Below are positions 1 to 6,470 of a stretch of 6,949 nt of DNA, piece after piece. Origin of the DNA: Spirochaetota bacterium (GTDB lineage: Bacteria; Spirochaetota; Spirochaetia; B11-G9). The stretch is taken from the NCBI GenBank assembly GCA_003641695.1, contig QNBL01000145.1, positions 1 through 6,949 of the forward strand, read 5' to 3'. How positions within the stretch are numbered: the first letter of the stretch is position 1; each line of letters opens with the position of its first letter. The position numbers and the translations under genes were made by a program. The notes below the pieces were generated by a model. That model was given only the letters and a program-made list of their open reading frames with translations. It did no database searches and was not told the DNA's origin.

Positions 1-156
1 ATTGAAAAACTGTACAAGAAGAGAACGGGCAAATTCAAGCTTGTTACTCCGGATATTCCATTCGGAGAACCGACAAAGTACGGCTGGCACATTCTTCCGG
101 ATACTACCGGCGGCAGGGGGCCTATGTATATAGCAAAAATTGTGAGGATTCAGTAA
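1..156 (+). CDS. C-terminal end of a probable RsmB/Sun-type 16S rRNA m5C methyltransferase (partial)
   Basis: An open frame enters from the left edge and gives 51 codons before TAA at 154-156. The tail contains GWHILPD, then a Gly-rich stretch, then GPMYIAKIVRI. RsmB-family proteins, which methylate cytosine 967 of 16S rRNA using S-adenosylmethionine, usually end in a similar beta-hairpin of the form 'lLP...DGFFiA.l.r', and this tail fits that pattern with GPMY in place of GFFI. The catalytic part (the NOL1/NOP2 fold with its two cysteines) lies outside the window, so the call rests on this short tail alone. The gene ends two bases before the next start and probably belongs to the same transcript. 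Another RNA methyltransferase or an unrelated protein remains possible. The reading frame itself is well supported by its spacing to the next gene. Confidence 0.5.
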   Translation: MEKLYKKRTGKFKLVTPDIPFGEPTKYGWHILPDTTGGRGPMYIAKIVRIQ

Positions 157-158
157 AA

Positions 159-1286
159 ATGGAAAAAGATACAGCGGTCGCAATTGTAAAGTGCGATACC
201 TACAGTGAGATAGAGGTAAAAAAGAGCATAGAGGACGTTTTTAAACTCGCTCCCCTGCCCGAAGTGGAAGGGAAGAATATTCTCCTTAAACCGAACATAC
301 TCTCTGACCAACCTCCTGAAAAAGCTGTTACGACTCATCCTGAAATTGTTAAACAGGTAATTCTTTATCTTAAAGATAAGGGGGCCGGAACAATCTATGC
401 AGGAGATTCCCCCGGGGTACCCAAACCCGGTTTTTCGGGGAAAAAGTGCGGAATAGCAGAGGCAGTATTGCAGTCCGGAGCGTTGTGGGCGGATTTTGCA
501 GAAAACAAGGTACATATTAATAATCCTTCAGGCAGGAAACACAAGGAATTCAAGGTAACATCCTTCGTAAAAGAAGTAGATATGATTATATCCCTGCCAA
601 AACTCAAAACTCACCAGCTCATGTATTTTACCGGAGCGGTAAAGAATCTCTTTGGACTTGTTCCTGGGCTTCCCAAGTCAACCTTTCATGTAAAATATCC
701 GGACAGAGAAAACTTTGGAGAAATGCTTCTTGACCTTATGGATGCTGTAAAGCCTTCCTATGCACTGATGGATGGTATTATCGGGATGGAAGGTCCCGGA
801 CCGGGGAATGGTACACCGCATCCTGTTAAGGTAATTCTCGGCAGTACAAATCTTCCCGCCCTGGACATAGCTGCATCGGCCATAATCGGGTACGATCCCA
901 TGGATATTCCGACAAACAGGCTTGCATTAAAAAGGAACTACGGGCTCACCAGAATTGAAGACGTTGTGATTAAAGGGATTACCATTGAAGAATGCAGTGT
1001 CAGTGATTTTACTCTTATCCCTCATAAAAAACACAGACATTTGATTTTTGACCTTTTTAAATCATCAAAACTGATCCAACAGTACCGGTTAAAAAGAAAA
1101 CCGAAACCTTACTTTATTGAAGAAAAATGTATTAAATGCGGGGAATGCATAAAGATATGTGCATCCAATGCAAACTGGTTTGAAGAAGGACCAAACGGAA
1201 AGTTCGTAGCTGTTGACTACAACAAGTGTATCAGATGTTACTGCTGCCATGAAGTCTGTCCGGTTGATGCAATTGAAATCAAATAA
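159..1286 (+). CDS. DUF362 protein with C-terminal 2x[4Fe-4S] ferredoxin domain
   Basis: This is a 375-residue cytoplasmic iron-sulfur protein with no signal peptide or membrane segment. Residues 1-290 form a DUF362 domain: ILLKPNIL (41-48), the TTHPE segment (58-62), a GDSPG motif (82-86), and SLPKLKTH...TGAVKNLFG (145-166). Residues 318-375 form a bacterial-type ferredoxin. Cluster 1 uses C324, C327, C330 and C334, and cluster 2 uses C357, C360, C363 and C367 followed by Pro. In cluster 1 the usual Pro after the fourth Cys is Ala, and cluster 2 has an extra Cys at 362. DUF362-ferredoxin proteins are common in anaerobes. Their biochemical role is not established; electron transfer is inferred from the clusters. 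The ATG at 159 follows the previous stop by two bases, and GTGAGGA at 142-148 serves as ribosome binding site inside the previous gene, which suggests translational coupling. Confidence 0.93.
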   Translation: MEKDTAVAIVKCDTYSEIEVKKSIEDVFKLAPLPEVEGKNILLKPNILSDQPPEKAVTTHPEIVKQVILYLKDKGAGTIYAGDSPGVPKPGFSGKKCGIAEAVLQSGALWADFAENKVHINNPSGRKHKEFKVTSFVKEVDMIISLPKLKTHQLMYFTGAVKNLFGLVPGLPKSTFHVKYPDRENFGEMLLDLMDAVKPSYALMDGIIGMEGPGPGNGTPHPVKVILGSTNLPALDIAASAIIGYDPMDIPTNRLALKRNYGLTRIEDVVIKGITIEECSVSDFTLIPHKKHRHLIFDLFKSSKLIQQYRLKRKPKPYFIEEKCIKCGECIKICASNANWFEEGPNGKFVAVDYNKCIRCYCCHEVCPVDAIEIK

Positions 1287-1298
1287 GAGAGGAAACAA

Positions 1299-1778
1299 GT
1301 GAAGATAGTTCTTATAACGGCATTGCTTTCTCTTCTTCCCATATCTGAACTCAGGGGTGCTATACCCTTCGCTCTTGGAAACGGTATGCCCCTGGTTTTT
1401 ACCTATATTTTCGCCGTACTCCTCAATGCCCTGGTTGGCCCCCTTGTTTTTATATTCCTCTCTACCCTTCATAGATGGCTTGTAAAATTCCATTGGTACA
1501 AATCATTCTTCGACTCCTTTGTTGAAAAAAACAGGCACAAGGTTGAAAACAAGATTGTGAAATACGGATATGCCGGAATAACGCTCTTTATTGCAATTCC
1601 CCTGCCGGTAACAGGAGCTTACACGGGAACACTTGTTGCATGGATTATGGGGCTGGATGCAAAAAAAACATTTTTAAGCGTCCTTATCGGTGTTGTAATT
1701 TCCGGTATTATCGTTACAATCATCTCTTATTACGGGATAGCAGCGTTTTCCATTTTTATAAAGCAGATAAACGTTTAA
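1299..1778 (+). CDS. Small multidrug export-family membrane protein (COG2426 / Sm_multidrug_ex)
   Basis: This is a 159-residue, strongly hydrophobic protein. The family signatures are PISELRGAIP near the N-terminus (14-23) and IPLPVTGAYTGTLVAW (100-115). Membrane segments are visible at about 3-13, 31-55, 91-116 and 123-150, with a basic, aromatic-rich cytoplasmic loop (about 58-88) between the second and third. The length matches the family, which is usually 150-170 residues. The family name 'small multi-drug export' comes from an old annotation; transport of drugs is not demonstrated for most members, so the substrate should be regarded as unknown. The start is GTG at 1299, chosen because GAGAGGA (1287-1293) sits five bases upstream and the signature begins soon after. 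The gene lies 12 bases after the DUF362 gene and 12 bases before the helicase gene, as the third member of the operon. Confidence 0.88.
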   Translation: MKIVLITALLSLLPISELRGAIPFALGNGMPLVFTYIFAVLLNALVGPLVFIFLSTLHRWLVKFHWYKSFFDSFVEKNRHKVENKIVKYGYAGITLFIAIPLPVTGAYTGTLVAWIMGLDAKKTFLSVLIGVVISGIIVTIISYYGIAAFSIFIKQINV

Positions 1779-1790
1779 GAGGTTGCAACT

Positions 1791-3788
1791 TTGCCGCTAC
1801 AGCTGAAAAAAGAACTCAACGAAAAACAGTACCAGGCTGCTGTACAGCTTGAAGGCCCTCTTCTGGTAATTGCAGGTGCGGGATCCGGAAAAACAAGAAT
1901 GATAACTTTCCGGATAGCCTACATGCTGGAGATGGGGATACATCAGTCGAACATTCTTGCACTTACCTTTACCAACAAGGCTGCCTTGGAGATGTCAGAG
2001 CGGGTAAAAGAGATTACCGGACAGAAACTCTCCAACCTTACTGTATCCACTTTCCATGCATTCGGGGTAAAGGTACTCAGGAAGACCATAGATAAACTCG
2101 GATACAAAGATACTTTCAGTATCTACGATCAGACCGACAAGATCTCTGCCATCAAGAATGCAGCCCGGGAAATGGGGATACATCCTGAATCGCTGGATAC
2201 CTTTGAATTGGCAAACCTGTTTTCCGGAATAAAGATGGGTAGAATCAAATGGAATGACGGAAACAGACAGTTCAAAGAACTTTATAATAGCTACATGGAA
2301 CATCTATTTTTGTATAATGCGGTTGATTTTGATGATCTCATCAACCTCCCGATAAAGATTTTCAAAGAGTTCCCCGATATCCTTAAGGCTTATCAGCAGC
2401 AGTTCAAATACATAATGGTCGATGAGTTCCAGGATACTTCGTCACGGCAATACGAGTTTATAAAGATGCTGGGAACGAGATACCGGAATCTTTGCGTTGT
2501 AGGCGATGACGATCAGTCAATCTATTCCTGGAGAGGTGCCAACTATCAGAATATAGTAAACTTTGAATTAGATTTTCCGGAACTTGTTGAGATTAAACTT
2601 GAACAAAACTACCGGTCAACAAAAAACATCCTCGCTGCAGCCAACAAGCTTATTTCCCACAATAAAAACAGGAAGGAAAAAGAGCTCTGGACAGGGGTTG
2701 AACACGGAAGGTCCATAGAAATCTTCTATCCCGAAAATGAAACCCGGGAAGCTGAGTTTATAACAGAAATGATTCAAACCCTTACCCTGAAAGAGGGGGT
2801 TAAGTACCATGATTTCGGTATCCTTGTACGGACAAACAGTCTCAGTGCAATGATTGAAAATGCGCTTCTTTCTGATAACATTCCTTATAAAGTTTCCGGA
2901 GGTAAAAGCTTCTTTCAGAGAAAAGAGATCAAGGATATTGTTGCCTATATGCGTATTCTTGAAAATCCTGATGATGATGTTAATCTCCTGCGTATTCTCA
3001 ATACTCCAAGAAGAGGAATCGGCAATGCTACATTGAAAAAAATCCGTGAACTCGCTGACAGGCAGGACTATTCCCTTTACTCTGCGATGGTTGCGCTGAA
3101 GTGGGCTGCAGATTCCCCTGTAACCCAGAAGGCAAAAGCAAGTATTGATGATTTCATTGATCTTATCGAGTATTTCAGGGAAAAGATTGCAGAGGGGCAG
3201 CAACTGGTTCCCGCAATTAAAAATCTGATTGAGAGAATAGATTACTGGGGATACCTGCTTTTGGAACACCAAAAGAACGATAAAGTGGCCAAGTGGAAAT
3301 ACAAAAACGTCGGAATATTTATGGATATCTTTGAACGGTGGGAGAAAAACCCGGACAACAAGGGCAAGGGGCTTATCAACTTCCTGAACAAGATTACCCT
3401 GATAACAAGAGATGAAGAGAGCGACGATGAAAAGGGAAAGCTCAACCTTATGACAATTCATGCATCCAAGGGTCTTGAGTTTGAGATTGTATTTCTCGCG
3501 GGGGTAGAAAACAATATCATCCCCCACGCCAGATCCATCGAAGAAAATCCGGACAATATCGAAGAAGAACGGCGCCTTTTTTACGTTGCAATTACCCGGG
3601 CCAAGAAAAAACTTTTCATGACCAGCTGCAGGACCAGGAAAATCGGCCATGAAATAGTAGATACCGGGCCATCTCCGTTCCTGGAAGAAATACCCAAGGA
3701 ACTGATTGAGTTTCATGTCCCCGAGACATCAGTTGATCAGGAAGAAGCGGAGGATTATTTTGCACGGATCAAATCAAGTTTTAAATAA
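1791..3788 (+). CDS. rep: Rep-type superfamily 1 ATP-dependent DNA helicase (UvrD/Rep/PcrA family)
   Basis: This complete 665-residue 3'-5' DNA helicase has every SF1A motif: Q motif around LNEKQYQA (9-16), Walker A AGAGSGKT (28-35), Ia ALTFTNKAALEM (57-68), Walker B/II VDEFQDT (210-216), III VVGDDDQSIYSWRGA (236-250), IV QNYRS (272-276), V TIHASKGLEF (555-564) and VI FYVAITRAKKKL (597-608). The GDDDQSIYSWRGA form, IPYKVSGGKSFFQRKEIKD (364-382), and a length close to E. coli Rep (673) favour Rep over PcrA/UvrD, which are longer and carry a C-terminal extension. Rep-type enzymes help replication forks pass bound proteins and restart. Whether this one acts as Rep, PcrA or UvrD in its host is not shown by sequence alone. 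The start is TTG at 1791, preceded by AAGAGG at 1777-1782 that overlaps the previous stop. It is the last gene of the + strand operon and ends in the inverted repeat at 3784-3844. Confidence 0.96.
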   Translation: MPLQLKKELNEKQYQAAVQLEGPLLVIAGAGSGKTRMITFRIAYMLEMGIHQSNILALTFTNKAALEMSERVKEITGQKLSNLTVSTFHAFGVKVLRKTIDKLGYKDTFSIYDQTDKISAIKNAAREMGIHPESLDTFELANLFSGIKMGRIKWNDGNRQFKELYNSYMEHLFLYNAVDFDDLINLPIKIFKEFPDILKAYQQQFKYIMVDEFQDTSSRQYEFIKMLGTRYRNLCVVGDDDQSIYSWRGANYQNIVNFELDFPELVEIKLEQNYRSTKNILAAANKLISHNKNRKEKELWTGVEHGRSIEIFYPENETREAEFITEMIQTLTLKEGVKYHDFGILVRTNSLSAMIENALLSDNIPYKVSGGKSFFQRKEIKDIVAYMRILENPDDDVNLLRILNTPRRGIGNATLKKIRELADRQDYSLYSAMVALKWAADSPVTQKAKASIDDFIDLIEYFREKIAEGQQLVPAIKNLIERIDYWGYLLLEHQKNDKVAKWKYKNVGIFMDIFERWEKNPDNKGKGLINFLNKITLITRDEESDDEKGKLNLMTIHASKGLEFEIVFLAGVENNIIPHARSIEENPDNIEEERRLFYVAITRAKKKLFMTSCRTRKIGHEIVDTGPSPFLEEIPKELIEFHVPETSVDQEEAEDYFARIKSSFK

Positions 3789-3844
3789 GGACAAGTTATT
3801 GTAACAGTTCTCTATAGTACCTGAGCCAATAACTTGTCTTTATT
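3784..3844. terminator. Long AT-rich inverted repeat between convergent genes, possible bidirectional terminator
   Basis: AATAAGGACAAGTTATTG (3784-3801) pairs with CAATAACTTGTCTTTATT (3827-3844) over 18 positions. Seventeen are Watson-Crick and one is G-U in the + strand RNA. The central 12 pairs (3790-3801 with 3827-3838) are perfect, and the loop is 25 bases. The left arm includes the helicase stop codon. The right arm is the last coding part of the convergent gene, whose TAG (3812-3814) lies in the loop. The stem has A-rich and U-rich outer flanks on both strands, as bidirectional terminators do, but it is GC-poor and has a long loop, so efficiency is uncertain. Confidence 0.45.
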
Positions 3845-5251
3845 CGCATTTTTCCCATACGTGAAAGGATCGATATCACATTCAGGACACCAATGACCAC
3901 CTTTCAATACAATAAATGGAGTTGCGGTAAATATATGCCCCTGAGAACATTCCCACTTTAACGGGGTAAAAAGATCACCCTTTTTCATATCCGAAGAAAG
4001 ACACTTACCTCCCCTGAAAAACGCTGCCTCTCTCATGTCGTTACCATCAATTAAAGCTGGATCTTTTCCCTCCTGCCACCCATGATCTATTTCTGAACCT
4101 TCAAGATTTTCGTCTGCTACCGGATCAAAATCCAGATCATTCCAATTCTTATAACCCTGCTCCCATTTCTCAACAGAACCGTAAAAAGCCTCAACTTTTT
4201 CCCATTCACCCCTCTTGATCCAGCCGAATGGTCCGTTTGCCCCTCCGGCAAGAGGCTTCATCACAAAACGCTTAATGATCCGTGCAGGAATATATCCGAT
4301 TATTTTTATAGAGGAAGGTATTTTTCTCTTCAGCTTATCAAGATAATCGGTAAAACTCTGCTGTCTGAAATGAAGATAGTTTTCAAGGATATCTGAATCC
4401 CTGAACCAGCTGCAATGGAAGTTTTTCAAAGCAAACCACCCGGGATTGTATAGTTTTCTAAAATTTACTACCCCAAGGATCCTGTAAACAGTGTCAATAA
4501 AGTTCCCATAGGTTTTCCAGTACTTAAGCCCCGATTCCGCAACAGCCCTTTCCGCTTTTACCTTTGTAATACCGTAATTATCGAATTTGCTCACCTGAAT
4601 CGGATCGCCTACCCTTACCCAGTGCTTGGGATCTACAATTTCCTTCTCCCGTTTACTAACATCATATTTCGTTAAAAGAGTATTCAAATCAGTTTTGTTA
4701 CTCTTTTCATCCATTTTGTATGTGTAAATATAATGCTTAATCAGAAACTGATAAACAAGAATTGAAAAAACCATATATGACAAATTTATCAGCTTGAACG
4801 GACTCTCCCTGAAAAAGACAAGGTCTAGAGGAGCAAACAGCAACAGGGGATAAAATGCAATCATTATCTGGGAAAGAAGAGCGTAGTTTGCTGCACCTTC
4901 TTTCCTGGAAAAATAAACAGTCGCCACTATTGTGGGCAGGACAAGAATAAGTGAGCTATATACATAAAGATAATTTATAACCGTTACGAGAGCAGATTCC
5001 CAATCAGGTGCAGACAACCAGAACGTGAAATAAAAACTTGCAGCAACGAACATAATGCTGCCTGCATTAATTAATATATCCGCAAGCCTTCTGTTCCGGC
5101 GTTCAAGGGTTAAAAGATTAACAAGATATAACGAAACACCCCTTGTAAAGGCAATTATGGAGAAAATTACTACTATTACACCATACAAGCTTAAAGCTTC
5201 AACAGCTTTTTTACCCGGAAGCTCCGCCTCCACCGGTCCAAAATAGAACAT
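3812..5251 (-). CDS. Chimeric membrane protein: multi-TM / LuxR-like stub fused to truncated SDR epimerase and zinc ribbon; probable decaying gene
   Basis: I do not recognise this 479-residue protein as a whole, but it splits into parts. Residues 1-178 hold hydrophobic membrane segments at about 22-43, 60-80, 92-113, 123-146 and 153-177. Residues 195-206 (KYDVSKREKEIV) resemble the first helix of a LuxR-type HTH, but the rest of that domain is absent. From about 208 the sequence resembles an extended short-chain dehydrogenase/epimerase: a YxxxK-like site in DNYGITKVKAERAV (224-237), then a region with FALKNFHCSWF (273-283). No GxxGxxG nucleotide-binding loop exists. Near 245-249 the expected barrel half between 'SGLKYW' and the later region seems missing. 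A zinc ribbon follows: C435, H439, C455, C458. The ATG at 5251 has no Shine-Dalgarno, and the frame is open upstream to 5326, encoding a further hydrophobic helix, so 5251 is probably not the original start. It is the second gene after the DHH phosphoesterase. Enzymatic activity is unlikely; a residual membrane role is possible. Domain assignments rest on remembered family patterns. Confidence 0.6.
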   Translation of the reverse strand: MFYFGPVEAELPGKKAVEALSLYGVIVVIFSIIAFTRGVSLYLVNLLTLERRNRRLADILINAGSIMFVAASFYFTFWLSAPDWESALVTVINYLYVYSSLILVLPTIVATVYFSRKEGAANYALLSQIMIAFYPLLLFAPLDLVFFRESPFKLINLSYMVFSILVYQFLIKHYIYTYKMDEKSNKTDLNTLLTKYDVSKREKEIVDPKHWVRVGDPIQVSKFDNYGITKVKAERAVAESGLKYWKTYGNFIDTVYRILGVVNFRKLYNPGWFALKNFHCSWFRDSDILENYLHFRQQSFTDYLDKLKRKIPSSIKIIGYIPARIIKRFVMKPLAGGANGPFGWIKRGEWEKVEAFYGSVEKWEQGYKNWNDLDFDPVADENLEGSEIDHGWQEGKDPALIDGNDMREAAFFRGGKCLSSDMKKGDLFTPLKWECSQGHIFTATPFIVLKGGHWCPECDIDPFTYGKNANKDKLLAQVL

Positions 5252-5326
5252 GAAAGCGGTGAAAACATAAACAGTCAGGGGGATTAAAAGATAAAGAAAG
5301 TTTTTGAAAGGTAAATCATCTTTTAT
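5252..5326 (-). other. Upstream in-frame extension of the chimeric gene, with probable one-base frameshift at 5301-5305
   Basis: The frame of the 479-residue protein stays open from 5251 back to a TAA at 5327-5329. It encodes 25 more codons that contain a clear hydrophobic helix (FLYLLIPLTVYVFTAF directly before the Met at 5251). No ATG, GTG or TTG exists in this extension. An ATG at 5319-5317 overlaps the upstream stop as ATGA but reads only MIYLSKTFFIF before a stop. Adding one A to the A5 run (T5 on the + strand, 5301-5305) would join MIYLSK to NFLYLLIP and give one frame of about 502 residues. This looks like a one-base loss, a sequencing error or slippage. Confidence 0.6.
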
Positions 5327-6305
5327 TTAAACTTTCCTCAAAACAGGATATTGTCCTGTACCGCACAAAGGTATGAAGACTCTTGTTTTCTTCCAGATTT
5401 TCCCTGGGAAGAAAACCGCCAGCCATGGAAGAGTGTCCTCCGCCGAATCCTACGTCCTTAAGAATATTCCGTACAAGTTCACTTGCTTTTATTTTTTTAT
5501 TTATACTCCTGACGGAAAACTTGTATCCCTTTTCCCGCGGAGAATAAGCCACAACAATATTAACTCCGGCGATGGTTATAACAATATCGCTTGCAGCTCC
5601 AAGCAGAGAATCGTTGCTGTTATCAAGATATAAAAATCCGATCTCTCCGTAAATTTCGACGGAACTGAATGCTTTCGCATAATCTGAAAGATCATTTATG
5701 CTGATTTGATTACCTTTGAGTTCAGTAATTAATGATATATTTGACAATCCATACAGCCTGTAAAACATATCTATATCCAACTCGGAGACACCTCGTGTAA
5801 GATTATCCGTATCCATAAATATCCCGTACAAAAGCGCTGTAGCAACATTCCGGGGAATATCAATTGAATTTTCAAAAAAATATTCGGCAATTATTGTTGA
5901 ACACGCCCCTATCTCCGGCCTGACATCCTCAAATTTATACCCTTTGCTGCCTGAATACTCATGATGATCGATTACCGCAACCTCATCGGTAACAAGATCC
6001 GTAACATTCGAATTATCCTTCTGAACATCAACCAGAACGGTCCAATCCTCCTCACCGAGCGTAGCCACGGTTTGCGCAAGATGTATCTCAATACTGAAAA
6101 GTTCCAGCATCTTAACGGAATTAGCCTTCTCTATTTCATTTTCATAAACAATTACCGCATTGACACCCCTGGTTTTCAGCAGATACTGCAATCCAAAACA
6201 ACTTGCAATTGCATCCGGATCAGGTACGTTATGGGGCTGTATAAATACCTCGTCTGGAGCATTCTTCAACAGTTGAGCCAAATTTTCCAACCTGGTTTTT
6301 TCCAA
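5316..6305 (-). CDS. DHH/DHHA1 phosphoesterase, NrnA-like (nanoRNase / pAp phosphatase family)
   Basis: This is a 329-residue cytoplasmic enzyme of the DHH superfamily. Metal-binding motifs are in order: H25, D29 and D31 in HNVPDPDA, D93 in LVDVQ, the DHH signature at 113-115 (VIDHHE), and D165 in GIFMDTDN. The C-terminal DHHA1 domain carries FGGGHSSMAGG (287-297), which in relatives binds substrate. Length and layout match NrnA-type proteins, which use Mn2+ to degrade very short RNAs and in some cases remove the 3' phosphate of pAp. Related enzymes cleave cyclic dinucleotides or linear products such as pApA, so the exact substrate is open. The frame stays open to a GTG at 6368, but the TTG at 6305 is preferred. 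It lies six bases after a strong AGGAGG, family similarity begins just after it, and the promoter -10 (6328-6333) lies between the two candidates, so transcripts would not include the GTG. Its TGA overlaps the ATG of the next gene as ATGA. Confidence 0.92.
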   Translation of the reverse strand: MEKTRLENLAQLLKNAPDEVFIQPHNVPDPDAIASCFGLQYLLKTRGVNAVIVYENEIEKANSVKMLELFSIEIHLAQTVATLGEEDWTVLVDVQKDNSNVTDLVTDEVAVIDHHEYSGSKGYKFEDVRPEIGACSTIIAEYFFENSIDIPRNVATALLYGIFMDTDNLTRGVSELDIDMFYRLYGLSNISLITELKGNQISINDLSDYAKAFSSVEIYGEIGFLYLDNSNDSLLGAASDIVITIAGVNIVVAYSPREKGYKFSVRSINKKIKASELVRNILKDVGFGGGHSSMAGGFLPRENLEENKSLHTFVRYRTISCFEESLNKR

Positions 6306-6310
6306 TACAT

Positions 6311-6317
6311 ACCTCCT
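6311..6317 (-). promoter_or_regulatory. Strong Shine-Dalgarno (AGGAGGT) that sets the TTG start of the DHH gene
   Basis: On the - strand AGGAGGT is followed closely by ATGTATTGG. The in-frame start is the TTG at 6305-6303. The ATG at 6310-6308 is too close to the site and out of frame, giving only a short peptide. Confidence 0.85.
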
Positions 6318-6327
6318 GTTTAAACTA

Positions 6328-6356
6328 AGTATACCACGAAATAATCCCATTTTTAA
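6328..6356 (-). promoter_or_regulatory. Sigma-70-type extended -10 promoter for the DHH phosphoesterase operon
   Basis: On the - strand the -10 is TATACT (6333-6328), preceded by TGG (6336-6334), which gives the extended TGnTATACT form. Seventeen bases upstream is a weak -35, TTAAAA (6356-6351). Transcription should begin around 6321, leaving a leader of about 15 bases that contains the AGGAGGT site. No terminator or other promoter is visible between this gene and the chimeric gene, so both are probably read from here. Confidence 0.65.
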
Positions 6357-6373
6357 GATTTGAAGCACGGAAG

Positions 6374-6393
6374 AATCTTTTTCAATCTTTTTC
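6374..6393. repeat. Perfect tandem 10-bp repeat upstream of the - strand promoter
   Basis: AATCTTTTTC occurs twice head to tail (6374-6383 and 6384-6393). On the - strand it reads GAAAAAGATT twice, about 18 bases upstream of the -35. The one-helical-turn period puts A-tracts in phase, which could bend DNA or act as an upstream element, or it could be chance. Confidence 0.6.
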
Positions 6394-6470
6394 CGCTCAA
6401 ATACAGTGTGAAAACTTTATATTTAATAGGAAATTATTTATTTTATTGCACCAAATATCTTATTTAGTAC

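Noticed and set aside
150..607. Antisense frames opposite the beginning of the DUF362 gene
   Set aside because: They are shadows of a conserved coding region with no initiation signals or domain similarity.
1089..1493. A 134-codon - strand frame across the DUF362/COG2426 boundary
   Set aside because: It is antisense to two well-supported genes, and its translation has no recognisable domain.
2616..3716. A 366-codon open frame antisense to the helicase gene
   Set aside because: It lies wholly inside a helicase gene with all motifs intact, has no convincing Shine-Dalgarno or family motif, and is Cys/Phe-rich as antisense shadows often are.
5305..5307. Programmed -1 frameshifting as the normal way to express the chimeric gene
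   Set aside because: The reading TCA AAA ACT does not form a canonical X-XXY-YYZ slippery heptamer, and I see no strong downstream stem. A mutation or base-call error in the A5 run is simpler, though slippage remains testable.
6401..6425. A possible CRP-like half site (TGTGA at 6407-6411)
   Set aside because: The matching TCACA half at the required spacing is absent.
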